45,425 bases of DNA from Streptomyces sp. Ru73 (GTDB lineage Bacteria; Actinomycetota; Actinomycetes; Streptomycetales; Streptomycetaceae). Every line of letters starts with the position of its first letter. Positions within the stretch are counted from its first letter, which is position 1. A program made the position numbers and the translations under genes. Positions 26,399-33,583 of the stretch are shown here, piece after piece. The stretch spans positions 1 through 45,425 of the forward strand of contig NZ_PQSQ01000066.1 in the NCBI RefSeq assembly GCF_002920575.1. Direction: 5' to 3'. Under the pieces are notes generated by a model, which searched no databases, was not told the DNA's origin, and worked only from the letters and a program-made list of their open reading frames with translations.

Positions 26399-27562
26399 TC
26401 AGCCGAGCAGCGAGCGGCCGATGATCTCCTTCATGATCTCGGTGGTGCCGCCGTAGATCGTCTGGATGCGGCCGTCGGTGAACGCCTTGGCGACGCGGTA
26501 CTCGTTCATGTAGCCGTATCCGCCGTGCAGTTGCAGACAGCGGTCGGCCACCCGCTTCTGCAGCTCGGTGGCCCACCACTTGGCCATCGAGGCGTGTACG
26601 GCATCCAGTTTCCCGTCCGAGTGGTCCACAATGCACCGGTCCAGGAACGTACGGGTCACAGCGCACTCGGTGGCCATCTCCGCGATCTCGAAGCGGACGT
26701 GCTGGAGCTTGGCCAGCGGCCGGCCGAACGCCTCGCGCTCCTTGACGTACTGGGTGGTGATCTCCAGCAGGTGCTCGGCGGCGGCGATCCCGGCGACGGC
26801 GATGCCCATCCGCTCCTGCGCGAGGTTGGTCATCAGGTGCAGGAACGCGCCGTTCAGCTCGCCGAGCAGGTTCTCCTTGGGCACGCGTACGTCGTTGAAG
26901 AACAGCTCGGCGGTGTCCTGAGACTTCTGGCCGATCTTGTCGAGGTTGCAGCCGCGCTCGAAGCCCTCCATGCCGCGCTCGACGACGAGAAGGCTGAGCC
27001 CGTGCGCGCCGCCCTCGGGGGTGGTCTTGGCCACGACGATGACCAGGTCGGCGAGGATGCCGTTGGAGATGAACGTCTTGGACCCGTTCAGTACCCAGTG
27101 GTCGCCGCGGTCCTCGGCGGACGTTCTGATGCCCTGGAGGTCGGAGCCGGCGCCCGGCTCGGTCATCGCGATGGCGGTGATGATCTCGCCGCTGCAGAAC
27201 CCGGGCAGCCAGCGCCGCTTCTGCTCCTCGGTGGCCAGCGAGGTGAGGTACGGCCCGATGATGTCGTTGTGCAGGCCGATGGCCAAGCCCGGGGCGCCGG
27301 CCCGGGTGAACTCCTCGGCGAGCACGGCGCTGTAGCGGAAGTCGGGGTTGCCCCCGCCGCCGTACTCCTCGGGCACGGCGAGCCCCAGCAGCCCCTGGCG
27401 GCCGGCGGCACGCCACGCCTCGCGGCTGACGATGCCGTCCTTCTCCCACTGCTCGTAGTGCGGTTCGACCTCCTTCTTCAGGAAGGTGCGCACGGTCTCC
27501 CGGAAGGCCTCGTGGTCCTCGGTGAAGATCTGGCGCGGCATCTGTGCCGACTGCTGGGTCAT
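26399..27562 (-). CDS. Acyl-CoA dehydrogenase
   Basis: The 387-residue flavoprotein shows the usual three-part acyl-CoA dehydrogenase layout: helical N-terminus, a middle beta domain with MTEPGAGSDLQGI (FAD/substrate contact), and a C-terminal helical domain. The catalytic base is E375 in YGGTTEIMKEIIGR, placed as in short/medium-chain enzymes. It introduces the 2,3 double bond and passes electrons to ETF. Its ATG overlaps the stop of the upstream racemase gene by four bases (ATGA), indicating translational coupling. The next gene, fadA, follows after 66 bp. Confidence 0.94.
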   Translation of the reverse strand: MTQQSAQMPRQIFTEDHEAFRETVRTFLKKEVEPHYEQWEKDGIVSREAWRAAGRQGLLGLAVPEEYGGGGNPDFRYSAVLAEEFTRAGAPGLAIGLHNDIIGPYLTSLATEEQKRRWLPGFCSGEIITAIAMTEPGAGSDLQGIRTSAEDRGDHWVLNGSKTFISNGILADLVIVVAKTTPEGGAHGLSLLVVERGMEGFERGCNLDKIGQKSQDTAELFFNDVRVPKENLLGELNGAFLHLMTNLAQERMGIAVAGIAAAEHLLEITTQYVKEREAFGRPLAKLQHVRFEIAEMATECAVTRTFLDRCIVDHSDGKLDAVHASMAKWWATELQKRVADRCLQLHGGYGYMNEYRVAKAFTDGRIQTIYGGTTEIMKEIIGRSLLG

Positions 27563-29019
27563 CGCTGCGAGCCTTCCTCGGAACCGGCGACGGACCGGTC
27601 CCCGGGGTGTGCGGTGGACGGGGTGTCGGAGGGTGCGGGGGTGGGGTCTTCGGGGCGCGTGACGGTTGGCCCTTCGGGGCGTGCGGTGGTCGGGCTTTCG
27701 GGGCCAGCGCTGGACGGGCCTTCGGGGCGCGCGGGGGCCCGGTCCTCGGGGCCAGCGGAGGTCGGGCCTTCAGGGCCAGCGGAGGTCGGGCCTTCGGGGC
27801 GTGCGGGGGCCTGGTCCTCGGGGCGAGCGGAGGTCGGGCCTTCGGGGCCTGCGGGCGTCGGGGTCTCGGGACCTGCGCCGGGCGGCCCCTCGGGGCCTGC
27901 GGCTGACAGGGCCGGGACGTCCCAGTCGCGGGCCACTTCTTCGGTGTCGGCGCCGGGCAGCGCGGGGCCGCCGCGCACGGCTCCCGGCGTACGGGAGAAG
28001 CGCGGCGCGGGTGCCGGCTGGGTGACACCCTCGTGTTCCACGAAGGTGCCGCGGGCCGCGAGGTGCGGGTGGCCGGGCGCCTCGCGGAGGGACAGCACGG
28101 GGGCCACACACGCGTCGGACCCGTCGAAGACGGCCGTCCACTCCTCGCGGGTACGGGTACGGAACCGGTCGGCGATGGCCGTACGCAGCTCGCCCCACTT
28201 GGCGAGGTCCTCCCTCGGGGGCACCTCGTCCGCGATGCCGAGCAGCCGCAGGAACTCGGCGTAGAACCGCTGCTCCAGGGCGCCGACGGCCATGTGGCCG
28301 CCGTCCGCCGTCTCGTACGTGCCGTAGAACGGCGCGCCGCCGTCCAGCAGGTTGGCGGCGCGCCGGTCCTGCCAGGCGCCGGCCTCCAGCATGCCGCGGA
28401 TCATGGTGGTCAGGTGGGCCGTGCCGTCGACGATCGCGGCGTCCACGACCTGCCCGGCGCCGCCTTCACCGCGCGCGTGCTGGAGGGCGGCGAGGACGCC
28501 GATGACGAGGTACAGCGAGCCGCCGGCGTAGTCGCCGAGGAGGTTGGCGGGGGCGACGGGCGGCCCGTCCGCCGTGCCGGTCATGCCGAGCGCGCCGGTG
28601 AGCGCGATGTACCCGATGTCGTGGCCGGCGGTGTCGGCGAGCGGCCCGTCCTGGCCCCAGCCGGTCATCCGCCCGTAGACGAGGCGGGGGTTGCGGGCCA
28701 GGCACTCCTCGGGGCCCACGCCCAGCCGCTCGGCGACGCCCGGCCGGTACCCCTCGATGAGCACGTCGGCCCGCTCCACGAGGTCGAGCACCCGGCCCGG
28801 GCCCTCGGGGGCCTTGAGGTCGACCAGTACGGAGCGCTTGCCGCGGTTGGTGAGGTCGTGCGCCGGAGGAATGCTGATGCCGGAGCCGCCGGGGCGGTCC
28901 ACGCGCACGACGTCGGCACCGAGGTCGGCGAGGAGCATCGCGGCGAACGGGCCCGGCCCGATACCGGCGAGTTCCACCACGCGCACTCCGCTCAGCGGGC
29001 CGTTCCCTGTCTGCGCCAT
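27559..29019 (-). CDS. mcr: CoA-transferase-family alpha-methylacyl-CoA racemase with repetitive C-terminal tail
   Basis: The 486-residue protein belongs to the CaiB/BaiF family. Residues that make up the catalytic set of alpha-methylacyl-CoA racemase are present: H133 in TAGHDIGYIALTG, D163 in NLLGDYAGGS, and a glutamate in APFYGTYETADGG. The enzyme domain ends near residue 360, the normal family length. About 120 further residues are tandem eight-residue units of the form A-(G/R)-P-E-x-P-T-x, presumably disordered. It would convert (R)- to (S)-2-methylacyl-CoA for the dehydrogenase encoded next. It is the first gene of the operon and overlaps the second by four bases. MAQTGN is chosen as start because the family begins there. 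Confidence 0.9.
   Translation of the reverse strand: MAQTGNGPLSGVRVVELAGIGPGPFAAMLLADLGADVVRVDRPGGSGISIPPAHDLTNRGKRSVLVDLKAPEGPGRVLDLVERADVLIEGYRPGVAERLGVGPEECLARNPRLVYGRMTGWGQDGPLADTAGHDIGYIALTGALGMTGTADGPPVAPANLLGDYAGGSLYLVIGVLAALQHARGEGGAGQVVDAAIVDGTAHLTTMIRGMLEAGAWQDRRAANLLDGGAPFYGTYETADGGHMAVGALEQRFYAEFLRLLGIADEVPPREDLAKWGELRTAIADRFRTRTREEWTAVFDGSDACVAPVLSLREAPGHPHLAARGTFVEHEGVTQPAPAPRFSRTPGAVRGGPALPGADTEEVARDWDVPALSAAGPEGPPGAGPETPTPAGPEGPTSARPEDQAPARPEGPTSAGPEGPTSAGPEDRAPARPEGPSSAGPESPTTARPEGPTVTRPEDPTPAPSDTPSTAHPGDRSVAGSEEGSQR
27620..27930. repeat. 24-bp coding repeats in the 3' end of the racemase gene
   Basis: About eleven 24-bp units, in frame, encode the Pro/Glu-rich tail. On the plus strand the recurrent core is CCTTCGGGGC followed by a variable GC-rich part. 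The core resembles the CCTCGGGGC of the non-coding array at 5352-5550, which has the same period. Confidence 0.8.
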
Positions 29020-29039
29020 TGCGCCCCCAGATCCAGAGC

Positions 29040-29078
29040 GGTGTCTGTGACACCAATGCTGTAACACTCGAGATGTTA
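29040..29078. promoter_or_regulatory. Two palindromes upstream of the beta-oxidation operon
   Basis: GGTGTC-TGT-GACACC (29040-29054) is a perfect inverted repeat 21 bp before the racemase ATG. TAACA-CTCGAGA-TGTTA (29062-29078) is a second one, in a locally AT-rich patch. They are well placed as operators for a repressor of the operon, for example a TetR- or GntR-type fatty-acid regulator, which is not encoded adjacent. Confidence 0.55.
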
Positions 29079-29252
29079 AGAACGTGTTCCACTTTCCACA
29101 AGCCCTCACGGGGAGGTTCCGGGAGCGGGAGGGGGACGGCGCAGGGGCGAGGGCGGGGCGCTGGTCACGGTGGCTCCGGGCGACCGGGGCGGGCCCTGCG
29201 GCCGGGGCATTGCCCGGCGGCTTACGGAGCGCTCGCCGGGCCGCCCTCGGCA

Positions 29253-29344
29253 CCGCTCCCCCGCCGGCACCGCAGCCGCTCCCCCGCCGGCACCGCAGCC
29301 GCTCCCCCGCCGGCACCGCAGCCGCTCCCCCGCCGGCACCGCAG
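29253..29344. repeat. Four perfect 23-bp tandem repeats upstream of mgtC
   Basis: Units starting at 29253, 29276, 29299 and 29322 are identical over 23 bp and begin CCGCTCCCCCGCCGGC. A partial copy starts at 29345. The period is not a multiple of three and no conserved frame crosses the array. The array ends 124 bp before the MgtC-like start, within a 449-bp divergent spacer (29020-29468). The spacer also holds the two palindromes at its left end and otherwise GC-rich sequence without clear signals. Confidence 0.95.
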
Positions 29345-29468
29345 CCGCTCTCCGGGCGGCTCTCGGGCCGCTTCCCGGGCCACGCTCGGGGCCGCTTTCC
29401 GGGCGGCTTCGCGGGCGGGTCGCCCCCACCGCCGTTGCCTCCCGGCCGTCAGCGGTGAGAATGACCGG

Positions 29469-30212
29469 ATGCCTTCCACCCACCTCGCCGCCGCACTGTT
29501 CGACCCCGGCACCGGCCAGGGCTGGCGCCAGATCGCCGAGCTGGCCATCGCACTGCTGCTGTCCTCCCTCATCGGGCTGGAACGCGAGGCGCGCCAGAAG
29601 AGCGCGGGCCTGCGCACCCACACCCTCGTGGGCGTCGGCAGCGCGCTCTTCATGGAGGTGTCGATACACGGCTTCGGGGCGGTCACCGGCATCCACGGCA
29701 TCGGACTCGACCCCTCCCGGGTCGCCGCGCAGGTCGTCTCCGGCATCGGCTTCATCGGCGGTGGCCTGATCTTCGTGAAGAAGGACGCCGTACGCGGCCT
29801 GACCACGGCCGCCACGGTCTGGCTGACCTGTGCCATCGGCATGGCCTGCGGCGGCGGCCTGCCGCTGCTCGCGCTCGCCTCGACGGCCGTGCACTTCCTC
29901 GTCGTACGCGGCTTCCCCAAGATCACCGACCGCATGTCGCTGGCCCCGTCCGTGGAGACCTTCGAACTGCGGCTCTCCTACCGGGCCCAGCACGGCCTGC
30001 TGGGCCGGATGCTGGAGATGTGCACCAGCAGCGGCTTCCAGGTGGCCGACATCCAGGTCGAGACCGACACCGAGGCCCCCGACCGCGTCGCCTCCGAAGT
30101 CCTCCTCCGCCTCGAAGGCACCGCCTCCGCCCACCACCTGGTGGAACGCCTCTCCGAACTGGAGGGCGTCCGCGGCATCACACTGGGCCGCGAGGCGGAC
30201 CGCACGGAGTGA
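29469..30212 (+). CDS. MgtC/SapB family protein
   Basis: The 247-residue protein has the MgtC membrane domain (about 15-145). The conserved GLEREARQKSAGLRTHTLVGVG segment follows the first helix, and VVSGIGFIGGGLIFVKKD comes before the last helices. A C-terminal cytoplasmic ACT-like domain (about 155-247) is typical of actinobacterial members. MgtC proteins are linked to growth at low magnesium and to control of ATP synthase or potassium uptake; the role here is not shown. The start has no ribosome binding site. GAGAAT six bases ahead could be a -10 box. The gene diverges from the beta-oxidation operon across a repeat-bearing spacer. Confidence 0.88.
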   Translation: MPSTHLAAALFDPGTGQGWRQIAELAIALLLSSLIGLEREARQKSAGLRTHTLVGVGSALFMEVSIHGFGAVTGIHGIGLDPSRVAAQVVSGIGFIGGGLIFVKKDAVRGLTTAATVWLTCAIGMACGGGLPLLALASTAVHFLVVRGFPKITDRMSLAPSVETFELRLSYRAQHGLLGRMLEMCTSSGFQVADIQVETDTEAPDRVASEVLLRLEGTASAHHLVERLSELEGVRGITLGREADRTE

Positions 30213-30430
30213 GGAGGTGCTGGGCTCCGGGGGCGGAATCCGGCTCCGGGTGCGGGGTGGCAGCCTGCCTCCTGAGGGGGCGCCGGCCCGCCGGCCTTTG
30301 AAACGGTGCGCTCCGTGCCGCACGAAAGGCAGCGCGGGCCGCCGTTCCGCAAAGGGGAGCCCCGGCCGCCGTCCCTCAGGGCGGCACGCCTCGCCGTACA
30401 CGAGGAGGCGCCGGGCGGGCAGCCCCCGTG

Positions 30431-31360
30431 TCAGAGGAGTTCCGCGTCCTCCAGCAGGCGGCGGACGGTCTTCACGGCCGCAGGGCCGAGCGGCAGCTGC
30501 GGCGCTGCGGTGGCCGGGCAGTCGATGACGCCCAACAGGTGCAGCGCCGCCTTGAAGGCGCCCAGCGCCGAGGAGCTGCGCCCCATCACGGCCTCGTCCC
30601 CGACGTCGGTGAGGGCGAAGAGTGCCGCCAGCCGGTCCTGTTCGGCCGCGGCCTCGTCCCACCGGCCCGCCCTGGCGTGCGCGTACAGCCGCAGGTAGCC
30701 CTCGGGGTCGACGTTGCCGAGCCCGGGGACCACGCCGTGCGCACCGGCCAGCAGGGCGCCGTCCACGGCCAGTTCCGACCCGGTCAGCACCGAGAAGCCG
30801 ATGCCTTCCTCCCGCACCCGCACCAGCAGGCGGCGCAGCGCCCCGTCGTCCCCGCTGCTGTCCTTCAGCCCGGCCAGCACGTCCTCGGCGGCCAGCGACA
30901 GCAGCACGTCGGCGGAGAGCTTGGTGTGCACCGCCATCGGGATGTCGTACGCGAACAGCGGGACGCCCAGTGCCGTCCGCAGCCGCGTGAAGTGCTCGGC
31001 GACCTCCGCCGGGTGGGTGCGCGTGTAGAACGGCGCGGTGGCCACGACGGCGTCCGCGCCCAGCGCCTCGGCCGCGCGGGCGTGCTCCAGCACCCGGGCG
31101 GTCGTCATGTCGATGGCCCCGGCCAGCACCGGCACCCGCCCCGCCGCCGTCTCCACGACCGTGTCCAGCGCCGTGCGCCGCTGCGCGTCCGTGAGGTACG
31201 CCGCCTCACCGCTGGACCCGAGGGCGAAGAGCCCGTGCACCCCCGCGTCGACCAGCCGCCCGGTGAGCGCGGCCAGCGACCTGGTGTCCACCTCGCCGTC
31301 CGGGGTGAGCGGGGTGCACAGGGGCGGTACGACGCCGGTGAGCGGTGCGGGGAGGGGCAT
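30431..31360 (-). CDS. Dihydrodipicolinate synthase family (class I aldolase) protein
   Basis: The 309-residue TIM-barrel protein has the Schiff-base lysine K166 in AGLKDSSGD and the partner tyrosine Y138 in FAYDIP. The pyruvate-binding motif reads GSSGEAAYLT (48-57) instead of the GTTGE typical of true dihydrodipicolinate synthase. This makes a role in lysine synthesis less likely than another aldolase or lyase acting on 2-keto-3-deoxy acids or similar. The 218 bp to the convergent MgtC gene hold no gene that I can see. The start at 31360 has no ribosome binding site; CAGGAT lies six bases ahead. Confidence 0.87.
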   Translation of the reverse strand: MPLPAPLTGVVPPLCTPLTPDGEVDTRSLAALTGRLVDAGVHGLFALGSSGEAAYLTDAQRRTALDTVVETAAGRVPVLAGAIDMTTARVLEHARAAEALGADAVVATAPFYTRTHPAEVAEHFTRLRTALGVPLFAYDIPMAVHTKLSADVLLSLAAEDVLAGLKDSSGDDGALRRLLVRVREEGIGFSVLTGSELAVDGALLAGAHGVVPGLGNVDPEGYLRLYAHARAGRWDEAAAEQDRLAALFALTDVGDEAVMGRSSSALGAFKAALHLLGVIDCPATAAPQLPLGPAAVKTVRRLLEDAELL

Positions 31361-31366
31361 GCGGCG

Positions 31367-31372
31367 ATCCTG
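31367..31372 (-). promoter_or_regulatory. Possible -10 box of leaderless DHDPS-family gene
   Basis: Read on the minus strand the box is CAGGAT, followed by CGCCGC and the ATG at 31360. It deviates from TAnnnT at the first base, so support is moderate. Confidence 0.35.
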
Positions 31373-31409
31373 CCACGGGGGCGGGCGGGGCTGCGGCACC
31401 AAGGGCGTG

Positions 31410-31439
31410 TTGACGCCACGTACAACTCGTCCCTAGCGT
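31410..31439 (+). promoter_or_regulatory. Promoter of the saccharopine-dehydrogenase-like gene
   Basis: TTGACG (31410-31415) and TAGCGT (31434-31439) are separated by 18 bp, a good housekeeping-sigma promoter. The predicted leader is about 115 bases and contains the near-repeats CGATCACACCGGC and CGAGCACACCGGC before the ribosome binding site. Confidence 0.65.
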
Positions 31440-31559
31440 GCGACTCTTGTCGAGACGATCACACCGGCTGTCGGGACGAGCACACCGGCCACGGGCACGA
31501 CCGCGCTCTCGACCACAAGGAAGTGCTCGCACCGCACTCGCTCACACGGAGGGGCCATC

Positions 31560-32747
31560 ATGGGACGACAGGACGACGCGGGGCGGACGTACGACGTCGT
31601 CCTCTTCGGGGCCACCGGCTTCGCGGGCCGGCTCACCGCCGCCTACCTGGCCGCGCACGCCCCCAAGGGCTGCCGCTGGGCCCTGGCCGGGCGCAACAAG
31701 GCCAAGCTGGAGCAGCTCCGCGCCGGCCTGGCGGCCGATCACCCGCACTGCGCCGACCTGCCGCTGCTGCACGCCGACGCCGACGACCCCGAGTCGCTCC
31801 GTGCCGTGGCCGCCGACACCCGGGTGGTGGCCACCACCGTCGGCCCGTACCTGAAGTACGGCGAACCGCTGGTGGCGGCGTGTGCCGAGGCGGGCACGGA
31901 CTACGTGGACCTCACCGGTGAGCCGGAATTCATCGACCAGATGTACGTGCGCCACCACGAGGCGGCGCGCGCTTCGGGCGCGCGTCTGGTGCACGCCTGC
32001 GGCTTCGACTCCGTCCCGCACGACCTCGGCGTGCTCTACACGGTGGGGCTGCTGCCCGAAGGCGTACCGCTGCGGATGACCGGCATCGTGCGCACCAATG
32101 GCACGTTCTCGGGCGGCACCCTGGCCTCCGCCCTCACGGTGATGTCCCGGCCGCTCGGCATGGTGCGCGCCGCCCGTGAGAGGCAGCGCGTGGAGCCGCG
32201 CCCGGTGGGCCGCACGGTACGCGCGCTCCCGGGTGCGCCGATCCGCGAGCAGGGCGTCTGGGGCGTGCCGCTGCCGACCCTGGACCCGCAGGTGATCGCC
32301 CGCTCCGCCGCGGCCCTCGAGCGGTACGGGCCGGACTTCCGCTACCGCCACTACGCCGGCGTCAAGCGGCTTCCGGTCGTGGTCGGCGGCGTACTGGGCG
32401 CGGGTGCGGCGTACGGCGCCGCGCAGGTCGCGCCGGTGCGCGAATGGCTGTCGGCACGGCTCTCGCCGGGCGACGGCCCGGACGCGGCGCGCCGCGCGAG
32501 CAGCTGGTTCAAGGTCCGCTTCGTGGGCGAGGGCGGCGGCCGGCGCGTCGTCACGGAGGTGTCGGGCGGCGACCCGGGCTACGACGAGACGGCGAAGATG
32601 CTCGCCGAGTCGGCCCTGTGCCTGGCGTACGACGAACTCCCCGACACGGCGGGCCAGGTGACGACGGCGGTCGCCATGGGTGACGCGCTCACGAACCGGC
32701 TGCGGCGGGCCGGTATCCGCTTCCGGGTGGTCGAGGAACGCGGCTGA
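31560..32747 (+). CDS. Saccharopine dehydrogenase-like NAD(P)-binding oxidoreductase (trans-acting enoyl reductase family)
   Basis: The 395-residue protein begins with a Rossmann domain (about 10-130) with the motif VVLFGATGFAGRL. VGPYLKYGEPLVAACAEAGTDYVDLTGE follows, the pattern of the saccharopine-dehydrogenase/trans-acting enoyl reductase group known from mycobacterial lipid synthesis. A central segment and a hydrophobic stretch near residue 280 (VVVGGVLGAGAAYGAAQV) could touch the membrane. Reduction of a double bond in a lipid or polyketide intermediate is plausible but not shown. GGAGGGG precedes the ATG, and a clear promoter lies 120 bp upstream. It is convergent with endonuclease V, 9 bp apart. 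Confidence 0.85.
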   Translation: MGRQDDAGRTYDVVLFGATGFAGRLTAAYLAAHAPKGCRWALAGRNKAKLEQLRAGLAADHPHCADLPLLHADADDPESLRAVAADTRVVATTVGPYLKYGEPLVAACAEAGTDYVDLTGEPEFIDQMYVRHHEAARASGARLVHACGFDSVPHDLGVLYTVGLLPEGVPLRMTGIVRTNGTFSGGTLASALTVMSRPLGMVRAARERQRVEPRPVGRTVRALPGAPIREQGVWGVPLPTLDPQVIARSAAALERYGPDFRYRHYAGVKRLPVVVGGVLGAGAAYGAAQVAPVREWLSARLSPGDGPDAARRASSWFKVRFVGEGGGRRVVTEVSGGDPGYDETAKMLAESALCLAYDELPDTAGQVTTAVAMGDALTNRLRRAGIRFRVVEERG

Positions 32748-32756
32748 GCGGCCGCC

Positions 32757-33461
32757 TCAGGCCTCCGCCAGCGCCCGCCGGCACAGCGCGTCGGCGGCAC
32801 GGGTGGTCTCCGGCTGGCGGTACGAGGCCGCCAGCCGCAGCGTGTGGGCGCATGCGCGGTCCAGCCCGACGCGGTGGCCCACGGACACGAAGACCGGCTT
32901 CACGCCCGGCTGCGTCCGAAGGGCCCGGCCGACCTCCTCGCCGCCGTCCCGCAGCGCCGAGGTGGCACCGCGCTCGGGCCCCGGCGCCTCGTAGGTGAAC
33001 GTGAACGGGTTCTTGGCGACGCCGATCACCGGCAGGCCGGTGAGCACTCCGAGGTGGCAGGCGAGCCCGAAGCGGCGCGGGTGGGCGAGTCCGTAGCCGT
33101 CGCAGACCACGAGGTCCGGTACCCGGGCGAGCCCGTCGAGCGCGTCGAGCACGGTCGGGATCTCCCGGAAGGCGAGCAGCCCGGGGACGTACGGGAAGGA
33201 CACCGGGCCGACCGCCGTCGCCTCGTCGACGACGCGGAGCGTACGGGCGTCCAGCGTGACGGCCGCGGCCGCGACGACGCCCCGCTCGTCGTCGTACGCC
33301 ACGTCCACGCCGGCCACCGTGCCGTCGAAGTCCGGTGCGGGCCCCGGCTCGTCCAGGACCACGTGGCGGCGCAGCCGATCCTGGGCGGCGCGGGCCGCGG
33401 CCTCGTCGGCGGGCCAGTTGCGCAGTTCGTCGTCGCGGGAGACGGTTCCGTTGATCGTCAT
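32757..33461 (-). CDS. nfi: Endonuclease V
   Basis: The 234-residue protein carries the endonuclease V signature residues: D53 in GVDVAYDD, E100 in PGLLAFREIP, D121 in VCDGYGLAHPRRFGLA and K150 in GVAKNPF. These correspond to the metal-binding and catalytic positions known from the Thermotoga enzyme. It nicks DNA (or RNA) one phosphodiester 3' of deaminated bases such as hypoxanthine. The start at 33461 is supported by the family N-terminus and by a TAGCGT box (33472-33477, minus strand) ten bases ahead, predicting a nearly leaderless transcript. The longer upstream frame overlaps the divergent esterase promoter. Confidence 0.95.
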   Translation of the reverse strand: MTINGTVSRDDELRNWPADEAAARAAQDRLRRHVVLDEPGPAPDFDGTVAGVDVAYDDERGVVAAAAVTLDARTLRVVDEATAVGPVSFPYVPGLLAFREIPTVLDALDGLARVPDLVVCDGYGLAHPRRFGLACHLGVLTGLPVIGVAKNPFTFTYEAPGPERGATSALRDGGEEVGRALRTQPGVKPVFVSVGHRVGLDRACAHTLRLAASYRQPETTRAADALCRRALAEA

Positions 33462-33583
33462 GGTTCCGGCCACGCTACCGGGCCGCCGTGGCGGCCGGTA
33501 CGCACGGTGGACCGGAGCGAGAACGGCCGGGAACCGGCCGAGCAGCACCAGGATCGGACAGCAGCGGCACAGGAGGGGCGGCG

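Noticed and set aside
29253..29344. CRISPR array from the 23-bp repeats
   Set aside because: The repeats are directly adjacent with no spacers and no cas genes are present.
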